Origin: Euperipatoides rowelli
Lineage: Eukaryota > Onychophora > Udeonychophora > Euonychophora > Peripatopsidae
Assembly: GCA_003024985.2 (NCBI GenBank)
Contig: PXIH01S0007895.1
Direction: 5' to 3' (one strand)
DNA: 12,484 nucleotides
A program made the translations under genes and the position numbers. Below the pieces are notes generated by a model. The model had not been told where the DNA came from and ran no database searches. It worked only from the letters and a program-made list of their open reading frames with translations. Below are positions 1 to 6,700 of the stretch, piece after piece (the stretch's first letter is position 1; every line of letters begins with the position of its first letter).

Positions 1-374
1 GTGAAGAACTAGAAAAAACACCTGCTCAGTGTTTTACAGAGTGCTTAAAACAAAGAAATATACAGTACAATATATACCAGAGATGTTAATAACATCGATC
101 TTGATCTGCCGGTTGATCATGTAATCTTTTTGGTAGACCGCCAATAAAATATGGTAAATAATATTTTATTTTAAGGTGAGATGCTAGTCAAAAAAAACTC
201 TACACTATTTATGTTAAAAAGCTATAACCTTGCATAATTGTTAGTCTAATGAGAAAACTCAAAATCCCCAAATAATTCCCATCAAGTATTTTGTTTTTGA
301 GAAATGCTTACCCTCTGGAAAAATTTTAGATGCTTGAGGGGATGGCAATCATTGAAAAGGCATATAGTCCAAAT

Positions 375-918
375 TAGGGTTGTACATCGAACATCAATGT
401 TTGGCAAACATTGATGGTCAGAGGTCGATGTTCGATGTTTTTACCATCGATGGTCAAAGGTCGATGTTTTCCTGACATTGATGTTTTGTTATCGATCAAT
501 GTTTTTATTTTCTATCTATGTTTTTTTTTTAATATATAAAAACAAAATACCACCAAGAAGTAATTTATGGAGGCATTTTGATTAAAAAAAAAAAAGCATA
601 TATAGGCCTACCCTACATAGATATTAAAAATTAAAAGTATGAAAAAAAATATTAAAATAAATTAAATCATTTTTAAGTTAGTAATATCAGAAAAACATCA
701 AAAACAATGAGACCATAGAATAACTCTATGGCATAGACTAGGCCACTAGGGTTGGACATCAAACATTGATTGTTTGCAAACATTGATGGTCAGAGGTCGA
801 TGTTTGATGTTTTTACCATTGCTGGTAAAAGGTCAATGTTTTTCTGCCATCGATGGTCATGTGTTGATCTTGACATTGAAGGTAACATTGATATTAAACC
901 TTTGATGTCCCATCCCTT
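375..918. mobile_element. Non-autonomous hAT-like element with 8-bp target duplication
   Basis: The element starts TAGGGTTGTACATCGAA and ends TTTGATGTCCCATCCCTT; the end, read in reverse, is AAGGGATGGGACATCAAA, so the two termini form imperfect inverted repeats. GTCCAAAT (367-374) lies just outside on the left and GTCCGAAT (919-926) on the right: an 8-bp duplication with one mismatch, as expected of hAT transposases, whose ends typically read (C/T)AGGG. The neighbouring tandem units carry the uninterrupted site (near 1441 and 1965), which supports the boundaries independently. No transposase frame is present, so movement would have needed a partner element. The interior holds two copies of the left-end sequence, so it may be a composite of two insertions. 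Confidence 0.75.
747..918. repeat. Second copy of the hAT-like end inside the element
   Basis: TAGGGTTGGACATCAAACATTG at 747 onward repeats the element's own left end at 375. The copies stay alignable for roughly 110-130 bp (about 375-500 and 747-870), sharing runs such as CATTGATGGTCAGAGGTCGA and GATGTTTTTACCAT. The right terminus at 901-918 also pairs with 748-763, so 747-918 could be a short element of the same family nested in a longer one, or an internal duplication. Confidence 0.65.
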
Positions 919-1239
919 GTCCGAATAGGCTGAAATTTTGAAGGGATAAAAAAATGGCATAGGCTACAACTACATTCAAATTTGAAAAATGATATTTTAT
1001 GTAAAAAAAAACAGTATTAATTCCAATGATTATAAATTCATATAAAAACAAAATACAGATATCGCCAAAACGCTTTGACACAGTGCAGATAATTCATTGA
1101 GGAACATCCATACCAAATTTTAGCTTTCTAGCTAACTGTTTTTTGTATTAAATTTTCTTTCTTGCAAAAGGTAGGCTAGCTTCTAAGAAAAAAAAAATAG
1201 ATTTATCAAAAAATGAAAAATTGATACAAAATAAATTGT

Positions 1240-1292
1240 AATGTTTTCTCTGAAATTTAGGACTCTGGCTCCTAAATTTCAGAGAAAACATT
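1240..1292. repeat. Perfect 23-bp inverted repeat with 7-nt loop
   Basis: Positions 1240-1262 (starting AATGTTTTCTCTGAAATTTA) and 1270-1292 (ending CAGAGAAAACATT) are exact reverse complements, separated by CTCTGGC at 1263-1269. It lies at the junction between units 1 and 2 of the 0.55-kb array. As RNA in the Vangl pre-mRNA it would fold into a stable hairpin. The arms are unusually clean for such diverged surroundings. Confidence 0.9.
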
Positions 1293-2114
1293 TGGTACAA
1301 TTATTACACTTGATTTGGACTCGCAATCAAAAAAAAAATCCCATTACCGGTATGTATTGTTTTTGAAAAATGGCTACCATCTTGAAAATTTTTAGACCTA
1401 AATTTAAGAGTAGGGATAAAAATCTTGGAATAAAATTATTGTTCAAATAGGCTCAAATTTGGTAGGATAAACTATAAGATTGCTTTTGTGCTTTGCCATA
1501 GCAAGATTTTTAATATTACCGATATGTAAATTAAAAAAATGGCATATGTTCAAATTTGAAAAATAGTTTATTTAAAAATGGCATTAATTCCAATGATTAA
1601 AAATTCATATTTGAAAAACAAATACAGATATCTCTAAAAAGCTATGGCAAAACTAAGATAATTCATTGAAGGACATCTCTGCAAAATTTTAGCTTTTTAG
1701 CTAACTGTTTTCAATGGTAATTTTTTTTTCTCGCAAAAGGTAGGCCTAGAAGCAAAAAAAAAAAAGAATTTTCATAAAATTAAGTTGCTGTTGACATCAA
1801 GTAAAATCTAGTTTCCTATGAAGTTTAGGAGCCAGAATCATATAATTTGGTGCAAATATTACACATGATGAGAAGACTAAAAAAAATATTTCCATCTTGC
1901 ATTGTTTTTGGAAATATAAAATTTTTAGACCCTTGCGGAAATGAAAATTTCTACTAAAATTATTGTCCAAACAGGTTGAAATTTGGGATAAACTATAAGA
2001 GTGCCTTTGCACTTTATCATAGAAGATTTTTAATATGTAAATTTAAAAAAAACCTGGTTGGCCTATACATTTTAGGTAGGCTTAAAATCCCAGTGCTAAC
2101 CCCATATTTTAATT

Positions 2115-2425
2115 AAAACTGTCTGCACATGTGCAATAGTAGTGTGTTCAGGTTTATAATGATAGCATATGTTTTTGTGCTGGGTCCTAGAGAGTAACTA
2201 TGCCAAATTTCGTCCAGATCAGTCCAAGGGTTTAGTAGTGTCTAGAGTTAAAAAAATCATGTGTGAACCCCAACTTCTAGAAAACTGTCTGTAAATATGA
2301 TGCAGTGGTTCAGATTTAATGATAGTCTATATTTCCACAGGGTCCTAGAGAGTAACTATGACAAATTTGGTCCAGATCGGTGCAAGCATTTAGGATTATT
2401 TAGAGAACTTACATACAGACATTAA
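2115..2425. repeat. Tandem duplication of a dispersed-repeat-like segment, period about 160 bp
   Basis: Two units begin AAAACTGTCTG at 2115 and 2281 and share GGGTCCTAGAGAGTAACTAT (2182 and 2340), CAAATTTSGTCCAGATC and a TTTAG word. The second ends near CATACAGACATTAA. The theme of 'CCAAATTTCGTCCAGATCAGTCCAAG' (2204 on, in pieces) followed by an ACAGACA-type tail resembles short dispersed repeats common in invertebrates, often linked to retrotransposon 3' ends. That link is recollection, not shown here. It lies in the Vangl intron. Confidence 0.7.
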
Positions 2426-2697
2426 ACGGATATTAGCCAGGATGGCATTTCTTTGTTTTTTTAATATACACTATTACACACATACATAAAACAGAATAGG
2501 GCCTAATACTTTTTTGTATTATGATACAATACAAAAATATGTGCCGTAATACCAAAAATTGTAGTAAAACATGTTGTTTCCAGGATAGATTACATATTTA
2601 CTTAATTTTTCTGGCTGCATTTGTTTAATTATAATTTACCGATGTTTAATACTTTTTTCTTTTAAATGCTTTATTTATACTGTTGGTTAATATTTTG

Positions 2698-2717
2698 TGA
2701 TTTTTTTGCTTTTTTAG
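2698..2717 (+). promoter_or_regulatory. 3' splice acceptor of the Vangl terminal exon
   Basis: A pyrimidine-rich tract (TGATTTTTTTGCTTTTTTAG) ends in AG at 2716-2717. Homology to Vangl begins directly after it, while the in-frame residues before it (from 2666) are low-complexity and unlike the family. The exon enters in phase 1: its first two bases complete a codon begun in the previous exon. TTAAT near 2688 could supply a branch point. Confidence 0.85.
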
Positions 2718-3145
2718 GTCCTGCTATTCCTATGGATCCAGGTGAAGCAGCACAGGCTGTTTTCCCATCCATGGCAAGAGCATTACAAAAGTACCTTCGG
2801 ATTACACGGCAGCAACCTCGGTATACAATGGAATCCATTTTGGAGCATCTTGCAATATGTATAAGTCACGATATGAGCCCACGGGCCTTTTTAGAAAAAT
2901 ATTTCAATACTACTGGATTTTTACACAATGACAAGGATTACCGTACTGTCCAGACATGGGCGTTGATATGCGACATTTTACTGAGCCACGGAATCGAGGA
3001 CGGGACGTTGTTTCAGCTTCGACAAAATGAAATTTCTTTGCTGGTGAGTGTGCGATCTATCCCACACTTCAACATCACAGAAGAAGTAATCGATCCTAAG
3101 AACAACAAATTTGTTTTACGCCTCAATTCCGAAACCTCGGTATAA
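2718..3145 (+). CDS. vangl: Van Gogh-like / Strabismus planar cell polarity protein, terminal exon (C-terminal 141 residues)
   Basis: Vangl is a four-pass plasma membrane protein of the core planar cell polarity pathway; it binds Prickle and, via its cytoplasmic tail, Dishevelled and Scribble-type PDZ proteins. This exon encodes the last part of that tail. Hallmarks are EAAQAVFPSMARALQKYLR, then TRQQ, SILEHLAICISHDMSPRAFL, FVLRLNSETSV and the stop TAA at 3143-3145; the final four residues ETSV are the PDZ ligand. Family proteins are usually about 520-600 residues, so roughly a quarter is here and the membrane segments lie upstream. The upstream ATG at 2666 is intronic and not a start. The exon is visibly GC-richer than its surroundings and the frame is intact, so the gene is probably functional. 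Vertebrates have two paralogues; whether this genome has one or two cannot be told here. Confidence 0.95.
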
Positions 3146-3531
3146 CGCAAAATTTACCATGTCGGATTTACAGAATCTTTGCCCTTATGGGATTGTTTGA
3201 ATGAGGAGTGATTTCTTCCATGGATGTATGCAATTGTTGCCTGAACTTCTTGAACATGAAATGATTTCTTCCACGGGAGATATCGTACTTCCACGGAAGT
3301 GTGCATTGCTGCGTGAGCTAAGACTTGCATTTGTGACAATAATTTTTCCGTACTGAATTATTAAGCCTTGTTTATTTCCCTCCAGTTTGAGCAGCACAAA
3401 ATGGACTTGAATGTTTTTATTTAAATGAGTGAGCTTAATGTTTAGCCAATGACAGCCATGGAAGTGTCATGTTTTGTTGCCATAGCTCTGGTATGGAGCA
3501 AATAACCTATTTTCTTTATTGAACTGTTTGT

Positions 3532-3545
3532 CCACTAGAGGGCGC
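3532..3545 (+). promoter_or_regulatory. CTCF-like motif in the Vangl 3' UTR
   Basis: CCACTAGAGGGCGC fits the bilaterian CTCF core consensus CCASYAGRKGGCRS at all 14 positions, in a surrounding of low GC where GGGCGC is rare. CTCF organises chromatin loops and boundaries in animals that retain it. Related GGCGC-containing words also occur in some invertebrate repeats, so a repeat remnant is an alternative. Binding is inferred only. Confidence 0.5.
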
Positions 3546-3576
3546 TATGCAGAAATCATTCTTCTGTTGTGAAATT

Positions 3577-3582
3577 AATAAA
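3577..3582 (+). terminator. Polyadenylation signal AATAAA (proximal)
   Basis: A canonical AATAAA lies about 430 bases after the stop, followed by a modest T/G-rich stretch (near 3626-3634). It is the first canonical hexamer after the stop and so the most likely 3' end signal. Confidence 0.6.
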
Positions 3583-3828
3583 ATGCTGAGTAAATACTGG
3601 AAATGATTGAGAAGTAGCTAAATTGTTTGAAAGGTCCAAGTCCCTAGGATTTACCTCACTTTATAAATATTATATATATACAAATATCAGGACTAAACAT
3701 TGTGTTTTCCTTGTGGATTTGAGCTCTGGAGGTCATGTGACACTGAAGATTTTATTTTATTTTGCATCTGTTATATTAACATATCAGGACTTTCAGATCT
3801 AGTATTGTTTGTTTTACTTTTACAAAAA

Positions 3829-3834
3829 AATAAA
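3829..3834 (+). terminator. Polyadenylation signal AATAAA (distal alternative)
   Basis: A second AATAAA lies about 690 bases after the stop, behind a T-rich segment. In DNA this AT-rich chance hexamers are common, so it is only a candidate for a longer UTR isoform. Confidence 0.35.
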
Positions 3835-3880
3835 ACATGTTAAATTGACATAAATTGAAACAAACATACCAGGGAACCAT

Positions 3881-4105
3881 AGATCTACACCAAAATATTT
3901 GAATCTTTTGCTCTCAGCCTTTATGTAATGTCATTAAAATAATTCTTTAAAATATAATTTATTTCATTGGATTTGAAAACAAAAAAAAATTAAAAAATTG
4001 ACATAGGCTAGATCTCCACCAAAATATTTGAACCTTTTGCTCTCAGCCTTTTTGTAATGTTATTAAAATCAACCTTGAAAAGATAATTTATTTCATTAGA
4101 TTTAA
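3881..4105. repeat. Tandem duplication, period 129 bp
   Basis: AGATCT(A/C)CACCAAAATATTTGAA at 3881 recurs at 4010, followed in both by CTTTTGCTCTCAGCCTTT and then TAATTTATTTCATT(G/A)GATTT. Each copy is alignable over about 95 bp with scattered substitutions, so the duplication is not recent. The minus-strand frame at 4008-4229 overlaps it and has no coding character. Confidence 0.85.
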
Positions 4106-4832
4106 TAAAATTACATAATTTAGGTTTATTATTAAATATTAGTGCAAATTCTAACCATAAGAGGCGCTGCTGTACGTTACAGTATTTAGACATTGTTAAG
4201 AACCAACAAGTTTGAAAGAATGTAATCACTTTTATTTTACTGTATATTAATTTAATTTAATTATTTTGAGATAAAGGGCTATTTTTTTCCTTTAATTTTT
4301 TTTTTATGTAAATCCTATATTTGATTGATAGGAGCTCTTTCCAATAATTTTTCATAATTTTTATTTAATAAAAAAAAATGCTTTTGCTATTTTGATCTAT
4401 ATTAGATTGATATACAATATGACCTTACAGGCCCAAGCAGTTCATGAAATTTAATTATCTTCTATTTTCTGTATTTCTCCATTTGTTTCCTTCTGTGTTT
4501 GTTTGTTTTTTTCCGATGGAATTATCACGCAAGTAATTGAAGGATTACTTGATTTTTTAATTGTAATTTCTAAAGATAAGGCCACCAAAACAAAAATAAT
4601 TAAATTGTTTTGAATTATAATTTATAATTATATAATGCTATTTCCCACGTTATCAATTTAGTTTCATTTTGCAAAAAAAAAATGTTGGTTTAATTCATCA
4701 AAATATCTTATTTCATTTAAAAGGTGTTAAAATATTGATTCTATTGTGGTTACGTCATCTATTACATCATCTTAGCGAATCAAAACAAACACCATGTGTT
4801 TACTTGCATTTCTGTTTAAATTAAGTAATACA
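4106..4832. other. AT-rich intergenic DNA, nothing recognised
   Basis: I see long A and T runs, small AT-rich inverted repeats (for example around 4608-4632) and no plausible reading frame. GAGGCGCTGC at 4161-4170 echoes the GGCGC of the 3532 motif, but only about 9 of 14 positions of the CTCF core match. Confidence 0.6.
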
Positions 4833-4835
4833 TTA

Positions 4836-4857
4836 AGGCAGACACACACTAGGAGAA
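4836..4857 (+). repeat. Left terminal inverted repeat of the Harbinger-like element
   Basis: AGGC, three variable bases, then CACACACTAGGAGAA, reading inward from the TTA duplication at 4833-4835. Beyond 22 bp the two ends diverge. A related word in the same direction, GACACACGCTAGGATAA, sits at 4925-4941. Confidence 0.85.
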
Positions 4858-5147
4858 AAAAACTATGTAGTTTTCACACTTGGCAGTTTTTTTAACAATG
4901 CTAAAGTTTTGGCAAGAGTAATCTGACACACGCTAGGATAATTTTTTTTTATTTGAAAGTTTTTGTCTTTGTGTGCGTACTCCTGTTGTCAAAATGGAGC
5001 TTATAACATTCAATGGAAATTTTACAAATATTAATTTATAATGACTATCACTTTAATTGATTTGTATATTATTGAGAAATTATCTGTATTAAATATATAT
5101 ATGTATGAAAATAAATAGATTTTTTTAATTTGCAAGCAGTGGTAATT

Positions 5148-5246
5148 TAGTTTACATGTGACACCTATGGCATGAAGAATCGTCGTTTTTATTGGCTTGT
5201 GGTATTCTGGTTGTACAGACACGGGGATTTTTCTACTTTGAAATAG
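5148..5246 (-). pseudogene. Continuation of the MADF/Myb-like protein on the far side of the LINE
   Basis: In one minus-strand frame lies FQSRKIPVSVQPEYHKPI, then KTTILHAIGVTCKL. PEYH followed by a basic spacer and an A-I segment matches the second half of MADF domains (P-x-Y-x-(N/K)-(R/K), then the W/A-x-x-I-A helix). It lies inside the same inverted repeats as the fragment at 6391-6462, in the expected order and strand. Downstream the frame runs into AT-rich low-complexity sequence, so the remainder of the protein and any transposase gene are lost. Confidence 0.5.
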
Positions 5247-6378
5247 GGTTTTATTATATATTATACATTAAATATGATATAACATGCTATCATAGAATTA
5301 AATTACAGATCCCTGGCCTCGAAAGATATGAGATCCATTTACATTTTATTACAATATAATTTGTTATGGATATAATGAATCATTTAGCTTGGATATCATT
5401 ATCGGTATAGAAGATTTGGCAAATCTTTGGGTTATCATGCATGGTATGTAGTGAAAATTTGAGCTTCTAGTGTTGTGAATAGATTGCGCAATTCTTTTTA
5501 CAGGTAGACATTGCGGGTATTGCTCCAGAAATTTATGCGCATAATTTACTATAATGTCATTCCTTCTCTTTTTCCAATGAATCCAAATTCAACCGAGTCA
5601 AAGCGTCACTGTATCTAAATGGACCAGCCACCTAGAATTATTTTAACAATCCTTTTCTGAACATTTTCCAGATCTTTTTTGAATTGTATGGTAAGTGATT
5701 CCGACCACACAACTAGATTGTACTCTAGGATTGTTCTTATAAAGGATTTGTATATCATAACAAGGGATTGATGAGATAGACTCAATCTTTTAAGTCTATA
5801 TACTACAAAAAACCTTTTGTTTGCTTTCCATATTATATAATCCACATGTGCTGTCCATTTCAGATCCCTCTGTACCACCAATCCCTAAATTTTGCACTTA
5901 TCAGAGTTTTTTGTTGACACATTATTGAAATTAACATCAATGATAGCTCTATTATCAACCAAGCCATGTAACACGAAGGCTGTTTTACCTAAATTTAGTA
6001 TCATACCTTGCTTTTTTGATTGATCATCTATGTCTTATAGCAATATCACTAGACAAAGATTTCTCACTTGATAACACAACCAAAGACACATCATCGACGA
6101 ATTTAAATCTATCTGCAAAATTTAGACCTATAGCATTAGTAGCTATAACAAAAATCAATCCACCTAACACTGAGCCTTGTGGTACTCCATTATTATTGAA
6201 AATATCAAAAGATGCACCAGAGTCAGGTAATAAGATTTGTTTGCGATTTGCCAGAAAAGAAAAATCTTATCATTCCATTAAAAACATTCATTTTTGACAA
6301 TTCATCAATAAATATTTTACGATTCAAGTTGTCATATGCCTTAGAGTAGTCAATTAACAAGGAGAACACTCGATCTTC
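5247..6378 (-). mobile_element. 5'-truncated, decayed non-LTR retrotransposon (jockey/CR1/Rex-like) nested in the Harbinger-like element
   Basis: The reverse transcriptase half of a LINE ORF2 ends near 5364, followed by about 115 bp of 3' UTR-like sequence. It lacks the upstream RT region, the endonuclease and ORF1, the usual outcome of truncated target-primed reverse transcription. Candidate target duplications on the minus strand are CTATTAATTCAA (6390-6379) and CTATTTCAA (5246-5238): imperfect but at the two points where MADF-like similarity stops and restarts. There is no clean poly(A) tail; the end is AT-rich. Boundaries are uncertain by about 15 bp. Confidence 0.75.
5364..6378 (-). pseudogene. 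Non-LTR reverse transcriptase C-terminal half, inactivated
   Basis: Reading the minus strand: motif A VFSLLIDYSKAYDNLNR (about 6369-6319), motif B GVPQGSVLG (from 6188), motif C FVDD (DD at 6095-6090), thumb LKWTAHVDYIIWKANKR to SFIRTILEYNLVVW and LENVQKRIVKIILGG (5860-5627), then YSDALTRLNLDSLEKR, NYAHKFLEQYPQ and a C-terminus FAKSSIPIMISKLN with TAA at 5366-5364. The catalytic aspartates are still present, but the frame changes near 6238, 6035, 5630 and 5570, and TAG at 5887-5885 replaces a leucine in the usual LG turn. The element therefore cannot make the enzyme. The layout fits jockey, CR1 or Rex-type LINEs; the exact clade needs a tree. Confidence 0.9.
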
Positions 6379-6390
6379 TTGAATTAATAG

Positions 6391-6462
6391 TGATATTTCA
6401 TCATTGTTCCACTTTTTGTTGGCTCGCTTAGTTGATTTTTGTGAATTCATAATGGCCACCAT
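6391..6462 (-). pseudogene. N-terminal fragment of a MADF/Myb-like transposon protein
   Basis: The ATG at 6462 (minus) has A at -3 and G at +4, a strong initiation context. The first 24 residues contain KSTKRANKKWNNDEIS: a basic stretch and then W-x(2)-DE, followed in the flanking bases by LLI, the start of MADF and Myb/SANT-like folds that bind DNA. The similarity stops within a few codons and non-LTR reverse transcriptase follows, so the gene is interrupted. A continuation in the same codon phase is at 5148-5246. The fold assignment is from pattern only; a fragment this short could mislead. Confidence 0.55.
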
Positions 6463-6600
6463 TTTTAGTAAGTAAAGTCAAGTCACGTGTTCTCATTGTC
6501 AGTGATTGGCTGCGATTTTACACTTGAAAGAGAAAGAGTTCAAAAAGTAAACCAGAGGTCTATTTTTGAAAGTGATAAAGAGTTCACTTCCAAGTTTGGT
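6463..6600 (-). promoter_or_regulatory. Possible promoter of the transposon's MADF-like gene
   Basis: Directly upstream (minus strand) of the ATG at 6462 lie a CACGTG E-box (6484-6489) and an inverted CCAAT box (ATTGG at 6505-6509, within AGCCAATCAC on the minus strand). The stretch is less AT-rich than its flanks. No TATA box is evident. The role is inferred from position alone. Confidence 0.3.
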
Positions 6601-6675
6601 TTTCTCTAGAGTACGTTTGACACAAACAAGAGTATTTACCTTCGGAGTACAATTCCTTGATGCTTCAAAGTAAAA

Positions 6676-6697
6676 TTCTCCTAGTGTGTGCTAGCCT
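6676..6697 (-). repeat. Right terminal inverted repeat of the Harbinger-like element
   Basis: TTCTCCTAGTGTGTG then CTAGCCT, the reverse complement of the left end except at the three bases that read AGA on the left and TAG here. The TTA duplication follows at 6698-6700. Confidence 0.85.
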
Positions 6698-6700
6698 TTA

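Larger units (their letters stand above)
225..2050. repeat. Array of three diverged tandem units of about 0.55 kb
   Basis: The same landmarks recur in the same order. The word GTTTTTG(A/G)(A/G)AA occurs near 291, 1347 and 1903. A TTTTAGA word follows near 325, 1387 and 1921. GTYCAAA(T/C)AGGYTSAAATTT occurs split at 367/919, then near 1441 and 1965. ATTAATTCCAATGATTA occurs near 1015 and 1584, ATTCATTGA near 1092 and 1661, and GCAAAAGGTAGGC near 1163 and 1735. Spacing is about 520-570 bp once the 375-918 insertion is removed from unit 1. Unit 3 stops near 2050 and lacks the right half. Units are clearly diverged, so the array is old. I do not recognise the family. Confidence 0.75.
1..2717 (+). 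other. Terminal intron of the Vangl gene (3' part, partial)
   Basis: I infer this stretch to be intron because the next feature is a terminal coding exon with a good splice acceptor and no start of its own. I see no exon-like reading frame in it on either strand; short frames such as those near 857-1081 and 1797-2012 (minus) are chance frames in repeats. The sequence is AT-rich and dominated by repeats, annotated separately. 1-224 and 2426-2697 show nothing recognisable beyond A/T runs. The intron is at least 2.7 kb, with its donor outside the window. An upstream exon hidden in the repeats is unlikely but not excluded. Confidence 0.7.
3146..3840 (+). other. vangl: Vangl 3' UTR (probable extent)
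   Basis: The stretch follows the Vangl stop without a further splice signal I would trust. It is less AT-rich than the intron up to about 3560, as expected of transcribed UTR. It contains four CTTCCA(C/T)GG words: 3215-3223, 3268-3276 and 3288-3296 on the + strand, and 3456-3464 on the minus strand. The small minus-strand frames at 3154-3397 are shadows. The end depends on which polyadenylation signal is used. Confidence 0.6.
4836..6697 (-). mobile_element. PIF/Harbinger-like DNA transposon (decayed, interrupted by a LINE)
   Basis: The ends are 22-bp inverted repeats matching at 19 of 22 positions, flanked on both sides by TTA (4833-4835 and 6698-6700), the target duplication typical of PIF/Harbinger elements. 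Inside, on the minus strand, lie two pieces of a MADF/Myb-like protein, the accessory DNA-binding gene these elements carry beside their DDE transposase. No transposase frame remains, so the copy cannot move itself. About 1.1 kb of the interior is a later retrotransposon insertion; the pre-insertion element would have been roughly 0.7 kb. Assignment rests on the TTA duplication, the repeats and the MADF-like residues jointly; each alone is weaker. Confidence 0.75.

Noticed and set aside
2666-2717. ATG at 2666 as the start of the Vangl-like protein
   Set aside because: The residues before 2718 are low-complexity, cover the polypyrimidine tract and acceptor AG, and are unlike the family; the exon is internal to the protein.
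3154-3397. Two small minus-strand frames in the Vangl 3' UTR
   Set aside because: They have no motifs and overlap transcribed UTR; chance frames in a less AT-rich stretch.
4155-4170. Third CTCF-like word (CATAAGAGGCGC)
   Set aside because: Matches only about 9 of 14 core positions.
5031-5147. Rest of the minus-strand frame below the MADF-like fragment as part of a gene
   Set aside because: After residues at 5148 it turns into I/Y/N/K-rich low-complexity translation with no domain character.
6016-6297. 93-codon + strand frame
   Set aside because: It is the antisense shadow of reverse transcriptase motifs B and C on the minus strand.
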